DNA of 64,000 bases, taken from assembly GCF_009725995.1 (NCBI RefSeq), contig NZ_RCNS01000001.1, positions 724,283-788,282 on the forward strand, in the 5' to 3' direction. Under the pieces are notes generated by a model. It saw nothing but the letters and a program-made list of their open reading frames with translations. It had not been told where the DNA came from and did no database searches. Below are positions 35,424 to 45,318 of this stretch, piece by piece. The stretch is from Zobellia laminariae (GTDB taxonomy: Bacteria; Bacteroidota; Bacteroidia; Flavobacteriales; Flavobacteriaceae). Made by a program: the position numbers and the translations under genes. The number at the start of each line of letters is the position of its first letter. Positions within the stretch are counted from its first letter, which is position 1.

Positions 35424-36458
35424 CTAATTTTCTTGAATTTCACCGCGTAATGAAGTCTCAAATATGCTTTTAAACAATTTGGACGAAACATTATTACCCA
35501 AGAGATACATTAGCTTAGCAACAGCAGCCTCCGTCGTAATGTCTTTACCATTAATTACTTGCAATTCTTCTAACTGCTTACTGGTTTCATAACGACCCAT
35601 AGAAACACTACCTCCCGAACACTGTGTAACATTAATAATATGGATGTTATTTTCTTTTGCCTTTCTTAGAATATTGATCATCCAAGGCTCATTTGGAGCA
35701 TTTCCCGCACCATAAGTTTCCAAAATCAGCCCTTTTAGACCAGGAATACCAACCACACCTTGCAAAACAGCCGGGCCAATACCGGGAAACAACTTAAGGA
35801 TAGCCACATTGGTATCCATATATTTATGTACTTTAAACTTTTTACGCTTCACATAAGGTAACAAATATTCTTCACTAACCTTTAAGTGCACTCCTGACTC
35901 AATCAATTCTGGATAATTTAGTGAGGAAAATGCCTGAAAGTGCTCCGCATTGATTTTTGTAGTACGATTGGCGCGATACAACTTATACTCAAAATAAAGC
36001 CCTACCTCCTGCACCACAGGTTTTTTATTATGCTGTAAAGCGGCAATCTGAATTGAGGTAATCAGGTTCTCCTTTGCATCTGTACGCAAATCTCCAATAG
36101 GCAATTGGGAACCGGTAAAAATGACGGGTTTACCTAAATTCTCTAACATAAAACTTAAAGCCGATGCCGTATAACTCATAGTATCACTACCATGCAGCAC
36201 CACAAAGCCATCATGAGAATCATAATTCTCTTCAATAATAGCTGCTATTTCGGCCCAATGTGCTGGATTCATATTGGATGAATCTATTGGCACATCAAAA
36301 GAAATTGAATTAATATGACAGTCCAACAACTTAAGCTCTGGTATATTTTTAAGTAGCTTATCAAAATTAAAAGCCTTTAATGCTCCAGACTCATAATCTT
36401 TGACCATACCTATAGTACCGCCGGTATATATTAGAAGGATATTACTTTTATCTACCAA
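35424..36458 (-). CDS. ansA: Type I L-asparaginase
   Basis: A 344-residue asparaginase I, hydrolysing L-asparagine to aspartate and ammonia. Seen: the first catalytic motif YTGGTIGM with the nucleophilic Thr, the second motif HGSDTMSYTASAL (about residue 90), the family loops SQLPIGDLRTDAKEN and LETYGAGNAP, and a C-terminal domain. There is no signal peptide, so it is cytoplasmic, as for type I. It lies downstream of tatD in the same direction, with a 49-base gap. Confidence 0.94.
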   Translation of the reverse strand: MVDKSNILLIYTGGTIGMVKDYESGALKAFNFDKLLKNIPELKLLDCHINSISFDVPIDSSNMNPAHWAEIAAIIEENYDSHDGFVVLHGSDTMSYTASALSFMLENLGKPVIFTGSQLPIGDLRTDAKENLITSIQIAALQHNKKPVVQEVGLYFEYKLYRANRTTKINAEHFQAFSSLNYPELIESGVHLKVSEEYLLPYVKRKKFKVHKYMDTNVAILKLFPGIGPAVLQGVVGIPGLKGLILETYGAGNAPNEPWMINILRKAKENNIHIINVTQCSGGSVSMGRYETSKQLEELQVINGKDITTEAAVAKLMYLLGNNVSSKLFKSIFETSLRGEIQEN

Positions 36459-36507
36459 ACCAAGAATATTTAAATTTTATTGAAAAATTACGGCCGATTA
36501 AACCCTT

Positions 36508-37276
36508 CTAAATCCCGAATACTTGCTTTGAATTCTCCGTAGTGCTATTTGCAATTTCCTCTGTAGAGATATCATAAACATCAGCAAGCTTCTCAGCAAC
36601 ATTCATAAGGTACGCACTTTCATTACGTTTTCCACGAAAAGGAACCGGAGCCAAATAAGGCGAATCTGTCTCTAGAACAATATTTTCTAATGGAATTTCA
36701 GCTAAGAACTTATCTATTTTCCCATTTTTAAACGTAACAACCCCACCAATACCAAGCTTCATATTATATGATATCGCTTTTTTTGCTTGTTCAATATCAC
36801 CTGTAAAACAATGAAAAATACCGAATAAATCAACTCCCTTTTCACTTTCCAAAACTTCAAACACTTCATCAAAAGCATCACGACAATGGATAACTATGGG
36901 CAATTTATACTTTTTAGCTAACTGTATCTGTGCGCGAAAAGCCTCTTGTTGCTCCTTTAAAAATGTTTTATCCCAAAATAAATCAATACCAATTTCTCCT
37001 ACAGCATAAAACGTTCTTTGTTCAAGCATCTCTTCTACATGTCTCAATTCTTCCCTGTAATTTTCTTTTACATGAGTAGGATGCAAGCCCATCATTAAAA
37101 AAACATTGTCCGGATAAGACTTCTCAAGGTCAAACATAGATGCCGTATAAGTTGAATCTATTGCCGGTATAAAAAATCGCTCAATTCCAAGAGCAATCGC
37201 CCTATCTATTGCGGCTCCCCGATCTTCATCAAAGGCTTCACTGTAATAAATGGGTATGGGTATCTGTTAATATCAA
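36508..37276 (-). pseudogene. tatD: TatD family deoxyribonuclease, frameshifted near the 5' end
   Basis: Seen: a 209-residue frame from ATG 37137 contains the TatD core (MMGLHPTHV, GEIGIDLFW, HCRDAF, HCFTG, ETDSPYLAP). Reading upstream in the same frame, residues still fit TatD (EAFDEDRGAAIDRAIALGIE) up to about 37245. There the frame breaks: TDTHTHL, the family's N-terminal metal-binding HxH motif, is in another frame. Removing one base near 37245 restores an unbroken protein of about 256 residues starting at a TTG at 37276. As it stands, a product starting at 37137 would lack HxH and probably activity. Sequencing error is possible. Confidence 0.75.
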
Positions 37277-37314
37277 TGCTGAAAAAATAGCCTTATCTTT
37301 GATAAAAGAAATAC

Positions 37315-37755
37315 ATGTCTTCTCTGAAAAAATTTCTTTGGAAAAAAAAATACACCCAAATCCCCCTAAAACTTACCCAAACAGATCACTTTGAAATATC
37401 CGCCAAAATAAATGGAATCTCTGGGCGGTTTATTTTAGATACCGGAGCATCTAACACCTGTATTGGAATTGATAAAATAGAACAATTTGGACTGACCTCC
37501 GAAGTTTCCGAAATAAAAGCTGCCGGAGCAGGAGCCACTGACATGGAAACTTTAATATCCACGAAAAACAAGATTAAAATTGGCAACTGGAAGAAGAAGA
37601 AATTGAAAATCGTACTTTTTGACCTTGTTCACGTAAACCAAGCCCTTACCGCACATAATACCCTGCCTGTTGATGGCATTATAGGTGCCGATGTCCTAAA
37701 AAAAGGAAAAGCAATTATTGATTATAATAAATATTGCGTTTACCTTAAAATGTAG
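37315..37755 (+). CDS. Retropepsin-like aspartic protease domain protein
   Basis: A 146-residue protein with an N-terminal basic stretch, then the aspartic protease half-domain: RFILDTGASNTCI with the catalytic Asp at residue 42 in the DTGAS motif, and later DGIIGADVL, the hydrophobic-hydrophobic-Gly motif of retropepsins. Proteins of this size act as dimers. No signal peptide. It is divergent from the tatD frame with only about 40 bases between, and is followed by a strong terminator. A run of nine A (37342-37350) lies in frame near the start. Confidence 0.82.
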   Translation: MSSLKKFLWKKKYTQIPLKLTQTDHFEISAKINGISGRFILDTGASNTCIGIDKIEQFGLTSEVSEIKAAGAGATDMETLISTKNKIKIGNWKKKKLKIVLFDLVHVNQALTAHNTLPVDGIIGADVLKKGKAIIDYNKYCVYLKM

Positions 37756-37800
37756 TTTGTACAGAGCAAATAGACACCTAGTAATATAACGCATAAAAAA

Positions 37801-37843
37801 GCCCCAAAGATTTCAGTGCTATTACACTAAAAATCTTTGGGGC
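37801..37843. terminator. Bidirectional terminator
   Basis: A 13-bp perfect stem (GCCCCAAAGATTT at 37801-37813 with 37831-37843), with a smaller inner hairpin in the loop, A run before and T run after. It lies between the convergent protease-like gene and odhB. Confidence 0.92.
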
Positions 37844-37865
37844 GTATTTTTAAAGAGTTGTAATT

Positions 37866-39089
37866 CTACATCTCCAAAGCTCTCTTTACATTACCATCCA
37901 TCAATAATTCTTCTGGATTTTCTAATGCTTCTTTTATAGCCACTAAGAATCCTACAGATTCTTTACCATCAATAATACGGTGGTCATAAGACACGGCCAC
38001 ATACATAATAGGTGCAATAGCGATAGCTCCATCCCTAGCGATAGGTCTTTCTACTATGTTATGCATTCCTAAAATAGCACTTTGAGGTGGGTTAATAATT
38101 GGCGTAGATAACATAGATCCAAAAACACCTCCGTTAGTAATCGTAAAAGTACCTCCGGTCATTTCATCAACAGTAATTTCTCCTTCACGAGCACGAATAG
38201 CTAATCTCTTTACCTCTGCCTCAACACCTCTGAAGGTCAAGTTTTCCGCATTTCTGATAACAGGCACCATTAATCCTTTTGGTCCAGAAACAGCAATACT
38301 GATATCACAGAAATCATAAGAAATCATTTCCTTACCATCTATCATAGAGTTCACAGATGGATACATTTCTAATGCACGCACTACAGCTCTAGTAAAAAAG
38401 GACATGAAACCTAATCCAACACCATGTTTAGCTTTAAAGTCTTCTTTATATTTATTTCTAAGTTCAAAAATAGCAGACATATCAACTTCGTTAAAAGTTG
38501 TAAGCATAGCCGTTTCATTCTTAGCGGACACCAAACGCTCTGCAACTTTTCTACGTAACATAGAAAGTTTTGAACGAGATTCTCCTCTATTTCCTCCTGT
38601 AGGCGTACCCATTGAAGGCACAGCATTTACAGCATCGTCCTTAGTGATACGACCATCTTTTCCGCTTCCTTTTACAGCAGTAGAATCGATACCTTTTTCA
38701 CTTAATATTTTTTTAGCAGCAGGAGAAGCTACACCAGAAGCGTAAGTTTCTTTTGCTTGAACGGGCTGCGGTGCTTTAGCCTCTTCTTTCTTAGGCTCAC
38801 TTTTCTTCTGTTCCGCTACATCTTTCCCTGCACTGTCTCCAGCTGGTTTAGCTGCATCAGTATCAATTAAACAAACTACGGCACCAACGGCAACAGCATC
38901 ACCTACCTCAGCTTTTAATGTAATTATTCCGCTTTCTTCAGCAGGAAGTTCTAAAGTAGCCTTATCTGAATCCACCTCGGCAATTGCCTGGTCTTTTTCA
39001 ACGTAATCACCATCCTCAACCAACCAATCCGCAATTTCTACTTCGGTGATAGATTCGCCCGGAGATGGGACTTTCATTTCTAATATCAT
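37866..39089 (-). CDS. sucB: Dihydrolipoyllysine-residue succinyltransferase (E2 of 2-oxoglutarate dehydrogenase)
   Basis: A 407-residue E2. Order seen: a lipoyl domain with the modified Lys in [10 protein letters not shown] (about residue 44), an Ala/Pro/Lys/Glu linker, and an E3-binding domain ([24 protein letters not shown], about 120-155). The catalytic domain ends with the active-site motif [11 protein letters not shown] (about residue 375). It transfers the succinyl group to CoA in the TCA cycle. It is 47 bases downstream of sucA and surely in the same operon. Confidence 0.96.
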   Translation of the reverse strand: MILEMKVPSPGESITEVEIADWLVEDGDYVEKDQAIAEVDSDKATLELPAEESGIITLKAEVGDAVAVGAVVCLIDTDAAKPAGDSAGKDVAEQKKSEPKKEEAKAPQPVQAKETYASGVASPAAKKILSEKGIDSTAVKGSGKDGRITKDDAVNAVPSMGTPTGGNRGESRSKLSMLRRKVAERLVSAKNETAMLTTFNEVDMSAIFELRNKYKEDFKAKHGVGLGFMSFFTRAVVRALEMYPSVNSMIDGKEMISYDFCDISIAVSGPKGLMVPVIRNAENLTFRGVEAEVKRLAIRAREGEITVDEMTGGTFTITNGGVFGSMLSTPIINPPQSAILGMHNIVERPIARDGAIAIAPIMYVAVSYDHRIIDGKESVGFLVAIKEALENPEELLMDGNVKRALEM

Positions 39090-39136
39090 GCTATACTTAT
39101 TTGCTATGTTATCTTAACTATTTGAACGACCAATGC

Positions 39137-41950
39137 TTAACCCTTACTTGGTTTAGTCATTGGTTTTGACATATTATCCTTAGACTTGTCGAATACATAA
39201 TCAATTACTTGCTGATGTCTATTTTTTGAACGAACAGAACTACCGGCAGCTGGAGAAGCATAGAATCTTCTTGAAGCTACCCTAAATTTATTCGCATCAC
39301 TAAAATGCATCATCATATGACTCCAAGCACCCATATTTCTTGGTTCTTCTTGAGCCCAGACCAAATCATCGGCCTTTTTATATTTTGCAATGACTGCCTT
39401 CATCTTTTCAGAAGGAACCGGGAACAATTGCTCTACACGAACCAAAGCCACATCATCCCTTTTCTGTTCTTCTTTTACCGCCAGTAAATCATAATAAAAT
39501 TTACCTGTACAGAATACAACAGATTTTACTTTGCTTACCGTAACAGAAGAGTCATCAATAACTTCTTGAAAACTACCAGAGGCTAATTCATCTACCGTAG
39601 ACATCGCTTTTGGATGTCTTAATAAACTTTTTGGCGTGAATATAATTAACGGCTTTTTGAAATTGACTTTCATTTGCCTTCTAAGAATATGATACATCTG
39701 CGCTGGCGTAGAAACATCTGCAATATACATATTGTCTCTGGCACAAAGTTGCAAGTATCTTTCCATACGGGCAGAAGAATGCTCTGCTCCTTGCCCTTCA
39801 TATCCATGAGGAAGCAACATTACCAAACCGTTCTGTAATTTCCACTTATCCTCAGCAGCCGAAATATACTGATCGATCATAATCTGAGCACCATTACTAA
39901 AATCTCCAAACTGTGCCTCCCAGATTGTTAACGTATTAGGGCTTGCCATGGCATAACCATAATCAAAACCTACTACGCCGTATTCCGACAATAATGAATT
40001 ATATATCTGAAATTTAGCTTGCTTATCATTAAGGTGATTTAGCAAGATTACTTCTTCTTCACTTTCTTCAACTTTCATTACAGCATGTCTGTGCGAAAAC
40101 GTACCACGCTCAACATCCTGACCGGACATACGTACCGGATAACCTTCATGCAATAAGGTACCGTAAGCAAGTAACTCACCCATAGCCCAATCTAACTTTT
40201 CAGCCTCAAAGAACATGTTTTTACGGTCCTTCACCAGTTTCTCTACCTTGCGCAAGAACTTCTTATCCGCTGGAAGTTGCGTAATTACTTTAGCTATCTT
40301 GGTAAGTTCTTTTTTATCGAAAGTAGTATCTACCTTCTCCATCATTTCCCACTCACGAACATTAGCAAAGCCTTTCCACTCGTCTGCCATAAACGGAGTT
40401 ATTTCCGTTTTATCTTCTTTACGAGAATCCACAAGCTCTTCTTCCAAAGAAGCTTTATACTCTTCTTCCAGACCTTTTACATAGTCCTTTTCAATAACTC
40501 CTTCTGCCAATAATCTTTCCGCATAAATATCACGTGGATTTTGGTGTTTGGCTATAGCCTTATACAATTTTGGTTGCGTAAAACGAGGCTCATCACCTTC
40601 GTTATGACCATACTTTCTATATCCTAATAAATCTATAAATACATCTCTATTAAAACGCATGCGATACTCCAAAGCAAAAAGCGATGCATGTACAACAGCT
40701 TCCGCATCATCAGAATTTACGTGTAATACCGGACTCAATGTTACTTTACCAACATCTGTACAATAAGTAGATGTACGAGCATCTAAATAGTTTGTAGTAA
40801 AACCAATTTGGTTGTTTACAACTATATGTATAGTACCGTTTGTTTTGTAACCGTCCAGATTTGCCATCTGTACCAACTCATACACAAGACCTTGACCAGC
40901 AATAGCCGCATCCCCGTGTACAACAATAGGAAGCACTTTTGAAAAATCATCCGGAAAATGAGCATCTTGCTTAGCGCGAGCTATACCTTCTACTACTGCA
41001 CCAACCGTTTCTAAATGCGAAGGGTTAGGAGCAATGTTCATTTTAATTTTTTTACCATTGTCGGTTTTACGTTCGGACGTCCAACCTAAATGATACTTTA
41101 CATCACCATCAAAAATCTCCTGTTCGTAATCTTTACCATCAAACTCGCTAAAGATGTCTTTTGCTGCTTTTCCAAAAATATTGGTTAACACATTAAGTCT
41201 TCCTCTATGCGCCATACCCATCACAAACTGCTCTACACCTAGTTCGGCAGCACGTTCTACAACAGCATCTAACGCAGGAATCAATGATTCGTTTCCTTCT
41301 AAAGAAAATCGTTTCTGACCTACATACTTGGTATGCAAAAAGCCTTCAAACGAAACTGCTTGGTTCAACTTTCTAAGAATACGTCTTTTATGTTCGGAGT
41401 CAAATTTAGGGTGGTTATCATTAACATTTAACCAATTCTGAATCCATTCTACACGTTCCGGCTTACGGATGTACATGTATTCTACACCAATAGCATCACA
41501 ATAAATGTGCTGCAAATGATTTATAATTTCTTTTAGAGTACTTACTCCAATGCCTATGATTTCACCTGCATTAAAAACAGTATCCATGTCTCCTTGCGAG
41601 AGTCCAAAATTCTCAATATCCAATGATGGCTCGTATTTTCTACGCTCGCGAACAGGGTTTGTTTTTGTAAACAAATGACCTCTGCTGCGATAACCATCAA
41701 TAAGCCGAATAACCTGAAACTCCTTCTGGAGCGACTCTGGCATCTCCTGACCCATAGAATTTTGAGTGCCGTTTTGAGCTACGAAATCCTCAACATCTAA
41801 CTCATCAAGAGCTGTTTCGGTTCCGAAATCATAACCTTGAAAAAAGGCGCGCCAACTAGGCTCTACACTATCGGGGTTAATAAGATATTTGTCGTATAGC
41901 TCTGAAAAAAAAGAGGTATGAGCGGTATTTAGAAAAGAATATTTATCCAT
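39137..41950 (-). CDS. sucA: 2-Oxoglutarate dehydrogenase E1 component
   Basis: A 937-residue thiamine diphosphate-dependent E1. The start at 41950 (MDKYSFLNTAHTSF) is chosen because it gives the standard N terminus and because a perfect -7 promoter box lies between it and the more distant in-frame start. Seen: the N-terminal helix, SFEGFLHTKYVGQKRFSLEG, MAHRGRLNVL, HLGWTSER, VHGDAAIAGQGLVYE, NNQIGFTT, GDEPRFTQP and the C-terminal transketolase domains with GYEGQGAEHSSARMERYLQL-like sequence. It decarboxylates 2-oxoglutarate in the TCA cycle. Confidence 0.97.
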   Translation of the reverse strand: MDKYSFLNTAHTSFFSELYDKYLINPDSVEPSWRAFFQGYDFGTETALDELDVEDFVAQNGTQNSMGQEMPESLQKEFQVIRLIDGYRSRGHLFTKTNPVRERRKYEPSLDIENFGLSQGDMDTVFNAGEIIGIGVSTLKEIINHLQHIYCDAIGVEYMYIRKPERVEWIQNWLNVNDNHPKFDSEHKRRILRKLNQAVSFEGFLHTKYVGQKRFSLEGNESLIPALDAVVERAAELGVEQFVMGMAHRGRLNVLTNIFGKAAKDIFSEFDGKDYEQEIFDGDVKYHLGWTSERKTDNGKKIKMNIAPNPSHLETVGAVVEGIARAKQDAHFPDDFSKVLPIVVHGDAAIAGQGLVYELVQMANLDGYKTNGTIHIVVNNQIGFTTNYLDARTSTYCTDVGKVTLSPVLHVNSDDAEAVVHASLFALEYRMRFNRDVFIDLLGYRKYGHNEGDEPRFTQPKLYKAIAKHQNPRDIYAERLLAEGVIEKDYVKGLEEEYKASLEEELVDSRKEDKTEITPFMADEWKGFANVREWEMMEKVDTTFDKKELTKIAKVITQLPADKKFLRKVEKLVKDRKNMFFEAEKLDWAMGELLAYGTLLHEGYPVRMSGQDVERGTFSHRHAVMKVEESEEEVILLNHLNDKQAKFQIYNSLLSEYGVVGFDYGYAMASPNTLTIWEAQFGDFSNGAQIMIDQYISAAEDKWKLQNGLVMLLPHGYEGQGAEHSSARMERYLQLCARDNMYIADVSTPAQMYHILRRQMKVNFKKPLIIFTPKSLLRHPKAMSTVDELASGSFQEVIDDSSVTVSKVKSVVFCTGKFYYDLLAVKEEQKRDDVALVRVEQLFPVPSEKMKAVIAKYKKADDLVWAQEEPRNMGAWSHMMMHFSDANKFRVASRRFYASPAAGSSVRSKNRHQQVIDYVFDKSKDNMSKPMTKPSKG

Positions 41951-41982
41951 AGAAAATTCTCTGTCATGCAAATAAATGGGTA

Positions 41983-41990
41983 CAAAAATA
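41983..41990 (-). promoter_or_regulatory. Candidate -7 element of sucAB promoter
   Basis: Minus strand TATTTTTG, a perfect TAnnTTTG match, 32 bases before the sucA ATG. No TTG at the usual distance. Confidence 0.55.
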
Positions 41991-42047
41991 CAATAATTCC
42001 CATTTCTGAGATGTATCTTAGTATGCAATATTGAAAAAATAAAGATA

Positions 42048-42584
42048 ATGATTAAAAAACTTTATAAGATCTCGAAAAGCACTTTTTTAGCGTTATTTCT
42101 TATCGTTTTTGCATTAAATTGTTCCGCACAAAACACTTCTACCCCTTCAGATTTCTGGAATAATGTGCGGTTTGGTGGAGGATTAGGCTTTGGGCTCAAT
42201 AATGGCGGCTTCAACGCTTCAGTCTCTCCAAGTGCTATTTATCAATTCAATGAGCAATTTTCAAGTGGTGTAAGTCTCACTTTTAATTATGCCAAATATG
42301 ATGACAATAAACGTTATGCCTATGGTGGAAGTATTATTTCTCTCTACAACCCCTTACATTTTTTACAAATTTCTGCAGAATTAGAACAATTACGCATCAA
42401 TCAAACTCTTGGTTTTAATGATTTATCTACAATTGAAGATAATTATTGGTCGCCCTCTCTATTTTTAGGTTTAGGGTATACAGACCGAAATTTCACTGTT
42501 GGTATTCGCTACAACGTTCTTTATGATGATATCAAAAGCATCTATCTTGATGCATGGATGCCTTTCGTAAGAGTTTATTTTTAG
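42048..42584 (+). CDS. Small outer membrane beta-barrel protein
   Basis: A 178-residue protein with a signal peptide ending at NCSAQ (about residue 28), then glycine- and aromatic-rich alternating strands (RFGGGLGFGL, SLFLGLGY, FTVGIRYNVLY) and a C-terminal FVRVYF. The terminal Phe and strand pattern support an outer membrane barrel of eight strands. The function is unknown. It is divergent from sucA with under 100 bases between. In databases such neighbours are sometimes labelled as alpha-ketoglutarate decarboxylase, which nothing in this sequence supports. Confidence 0.75.
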   Translation: MIKKLYKISKSTFLALFLIVFALNCSAQNTSTPSDFWNNVRFGGGLGFGLNNGGFNASVSPSAIYQFNEQFSSGVSLTFNYAKYDDNKRYAYGGSIISLYNPLHFLQISAELEQLRINQTLGFNDLSTIEDNYWSPSLFLGLGYTDRNFTVGIRYNVLYDDIKSIYLDAWMPFVRVYF

Positions 42585-42934
42585 GAGTATTTTGCTTTCA
42601 ACCAAACTTTTTGAAGTTCTCTTTTCAACACCAGAAAGGTAACTTGATCGGCTACCTCTACAACATCGGTTACTGCAATCTCCTTAAAAGCTTTCTCTGG
42701 AACATCTACGATATAGAGTAAATTCAGGTATTCTGAAAAGCGCTCCATAATTAGACAATATATCTTTTCCTTTAAAACACTTTTAAGCTCGTTGGGAAGA
42801 ATTTCTAAACTCAGGTCTATATAGATATTGGCAAGACCAAAATCTTTTATCAGTTGAGCTACTAACTTATTATAAAGCTCTGCTTTTTCTGCAGTTGCAA
42901 GCAATTCTGTACTATCGGAAAAATTCAAAACCAT
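42581..42934 (-). CDS. Conserved-looking hypothetical protein
   Basis: A 117-residue cytoplasmic protein without signal or membrane helix, of mixed alpha/beta character with Leu-rich helices. I do not recognise the family. Its stop codon shares bases with the stop of the convergent barrel gene (TTAG), so the two genes end on the same spot. Normal codon use and a clean start support it as real. Confidence 0.65.
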   Translation of the reverse strand: MVLNFSDSTELLATAEKAELYNKLVAQLIKDFGLANIYIDLSLEILPNELKSVLKEKIYCLIMERFSEYLNLLYIVDVPEKAFKEIAVTDVVEVADQVTFLVLKRELQKVWLKAKYS

Positions 42935-43021
42935 AAATTATCTACGTTTCTGATTCAAAGTTGGTTTTGCTTGATAAAAAATAAATTCTAGACAATGAAC
43001 TGCAGCGCTAAAATATTAAGG

Positions 43022-44038
43022 TTACGCCCTAACTTTTTGCTCCCACTCCCAAGCAGATTTCATTGCTTCGTCTAGCGTATATTGCGATTTCCAACCTAAA
43101 ACATCATTCGCCTTTTTAGTATCCGCATAAGCAGAAACAATATCACCAGCTCTTCTATCTACAATTTTATAATTCAGTTTTTTACCTGAAACTCTTTCAA
43201 AACTATGAATAACCTCAAGTACTGAACTTCCTTTTCCTGTACCTAAATTAAATACCTCATAGTTGTCTTGGTTCTTTCCTCCTAGTAAACGTTGCAATGC
43301 CTTTACATGAGCCTTGGCCAAATCTACCACATAAATATAGTCACGAATACAAGTACCATCTTCCGTAGGATAATCATCACCAAAAACGGACAGTTCCTCT
43401 CTTAACCCCATACCTGTTTGGGTAATAAAAGGCACCAAGTTCTGTGGTACACCAATAGGCAACTCTCCTATATTACCACTAGGATGGGCACCCATTGGGT
43501 TAAAATAACGCAATGCAATTGCTTTCAATTTTGGATTTATAGCACATGTGTCACGAATAATCTCTTCGCCCATTTGCTTGGTATTCCCATACGGGGATTC
43601 TGCTGGTTTTACTGGAGCCTTTTCACTAATAGGCATTTCATCTGCCTGACCATAAACGGTACAAGAAGAACTGAATATAAAACTAGCGTTGTCTTTCTTA
43701 GAAAGCTCTTTCAAAAGATAGACCAATGTACCTATGTTGTTTTCATAATATAAAAGTGGTTTTTGAACACTTTCTCCAACGGCCTTTGAGGCTGCAAAAT
43801 GAATCACTCCTTGAACGTCTTGATGTCTTTTGAAAAAGTCTTCAACTTTAGATTTTTCCTTTAAATCTATCTTTTCAAAAAGTGGCATTTTTCCAGAAAT
43901 TGAAAAAATACCCTCCAATACTTTTTCAGATGAATTAGAACAATCATCAATTATCACAACTTCAAAACCTTCATTTTGAAGCTCTACAACTGTATGTGAC
44001 CCAATAAATCCTAATCCGCCGGTTACTAATATTTTCAT
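43022..44038 (-). CDS. galE: UDP-glucose 4-epimerase
   Basis: A 338-residue short-chain dehydrogenase/reductase-type epimerase interconverting UDP-glucose and UDP-galactose. Seen: the NAD-binding GGLGFIGSH at the N terminus, the catalytic FSSSCTVYG Ser and the YGNTKQMGE motif holding Tyr/Lys (about residue 150), ALRYFNPMGAHPSG, and DGTCIRDYIYVVDLA. Full length, supplying galactose units for surface polysaccharides or galactose use. It lies downstream of the DegT aminotransferase across a terminator. Confidence 0.95.
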   Translation of the reverse strand: MKILVTGGLGFIGSHTVVELQNEGFEVVIIDDCSNSSEKVLEGIFSISGKMPLFEKIDLKEKSKVEDFFKRHQDVQGVIHFAASKAVGESVQKPLLYYENNIGTLVYLLKELSKKDNASFIFSSSCTVYGQADEMPISEKAPVKPAESPYGNTKQMGEEIIRDTCAINPKLKAIALRYFNPMGAHPSGNIGELPIGVPQNLVPFITQTGMGLREELSVFGDDYPTEDGTCIRDYIYVVDLAKAHVKALQRLLGGKNQDNYEVFNLGTGKGSSVLEVIHSFERVSGKKLNYKIVDRRAGDIVSAYADTKKANDVLGWKSQYTLDEAMKSAWEWEQKVRA

Positions 44039-44052
44039 AGTCTATTTTTTTT

Positions 44053-44088
44053 AAAAACCCACTCGAAAAACGAGTAGGTTTTTTTGCT
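44053..44088 (-). terminator. Terminator between DegT gene and galE
   Basis: A 13-bp stem (44053-44065 with 44071-44083, one mismatch) with AAAAA loop. Both flanks allow a T run; on minus it would end the aminotransferase transcript just before galE. Confidence 0.75.
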
Positions 44089-44139
44089 TTATTTATAGTC
44101 AGTTTTGGTGTAAAAAATAGTATACAAGGCTAATTGCCA

Positions 44140-45294
44140 CTACCCGTTTACAAAATCCACTACTGTTTTTGTAATAAAATCTATTTGCTCATCATCCAAC
44201 TCTGTATGCATTGGCAATGAAATAACTTCTTTCACCAATTGGTTCGTTACCGGAAAATCAGCTTCGTTATATCGTTCATCAACATATGCTTTTTGCTTAT
44301 GCAAAGGAATAGGATAGTATACACCGCATGGGATATCTTTTTCTGCCAAGTGCTTTACTAAAGCATCTCTTTTTCCATTGGTAATTCTTAATGTATATTG
44401 ATGGAACACGTGACATGTACATGTATCACAAATTTCCTCTCCACATTGGGTTGTTCTAGGCGTAATAATATTAGCTTGTTCTCTAAAAGCATTATTATAA
44501 CTTCTGGCAGCTTGCCTTCTTCTATTACAATACTGGTCTAATTTTGGCAATTTTGCACGTAAGACCGCTGCCTGAATAGAATCTAATCTAGAATTCACTC
44601 CCACCACATCATGATGGTATCTTTCATACATACCGTGATTCACAACACCTCTCAAGGTGTGTGCCAACTCATCATCATTAGTAAAAATTGCTCCACCATC
44701 ACCGTAAGCACCTAAATTCTTTGACGGAAAAAAAGACGTTGCACCTACATGACCTATTGTACCTGCTTTTTGTTTCTTACCGTTATTAAAAGTATAATCT
44801 GCTCCAATAGCTTGTGCATTATCCTCTATTACATATAGATTATGCTGATCGGCCAATTGCATAATAGCATCCATATTGGCACATTGTCCAAACAAATGAA
44901 CAGGAACTATTGCTTTTGTTTTAGGCGTTATAGCTTTTTCAACGGCTGCAATATCTATATTAAAAGTATCTGGCCCTACATCTACAAGAACAGGCGTTAA
45001 TTGCAAAAGAGCAATTACCTCTACTGTAGCCGCAAATGTAAAATCTGCCGTTATTACCTCATCACCAGGCTGAAGACCCAACCCCATCATAGCAATCTGC
45101 AAAGCATCCGTGCCATTAGCACAAGGTATCACGTGTTTTACGCCCAAGTAGGCTTCTAATTCGCTTTGAAAAGATTTTACCTCAGGTCCATTTATGAAAG
45201 CCGAAGTTTCCATAATAGTAGCTATAGCAGAATTCACTTGTTCTTTTATTCCTTCGTACTGGCCACCTAGGTCGACCATTTGAATTTTTTTCAT
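44140..45294 (-). CDS. DegT/DnrJ/EryC1/StrS family aminotransferase
   Basis: About 384 residues from ATG 45294 (another ATG two codons upstream at 45300). A PLP-dependent sugar aminotransferase fold. The PLP-binding Lys is in SFFPSKNLGAYGDGG, the family motif (about residue 192); VHLFGQCANMDAI, VIEDNAQAIGA and NSRLDSIQAAVL are further landmarks. These enzymes aminate nucleotide-linked keto-sugars for LPS O-antigen, capsule or glycan synthesis, fitting the galE and waaA neighbours. Unusual: a cluster of four cysteines, CGEEICDTCTC (about residues 284-294), lies before HVFHQYTL. Confidence 0.92.
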   Translation of the reverse strand: MKKIQMVDLGGQYEGIKEQVNSAIATIMETSAFINGPEVKSFQSELEAYLGVKHVIPCANGTDALQIAMMGLGLQPGDEVITADFTFAATVEVIALLQLTPVLVDVGPDTFNIDIAAVEKAITPKTKAIVPVHLFGQCANMDAIMQLADQHNLYVIEDNAQAIGADYTFNNGKKQKAGTIGHVGATSFFPSKNLGAYGDGGAIFTNDDELAHTLRGVVNHGMYERYHHDVVGVNSRLDSIQAAVLRAKLPKLDQYCNRRRQAARSYNNAFREQANIITPRTTQCGEEICDTCTCHVFHQYTLRITNGKRDALVKHLAEKDIPCGVYYPIPLHKQKAYVDERYNEADFPVTNQLVKEVISLPMHTELDDEQIDFITKTVVDFVNG

Positions 45295-45318
45295 CGTCAT
45301 GAATTATATAAATCGAAA

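Noticed and set aside
43418..43753. 111-codon plus-strand ORF over galE
   Set aside because: Shadow of galE; composition and lack of homology features do not support a gene.
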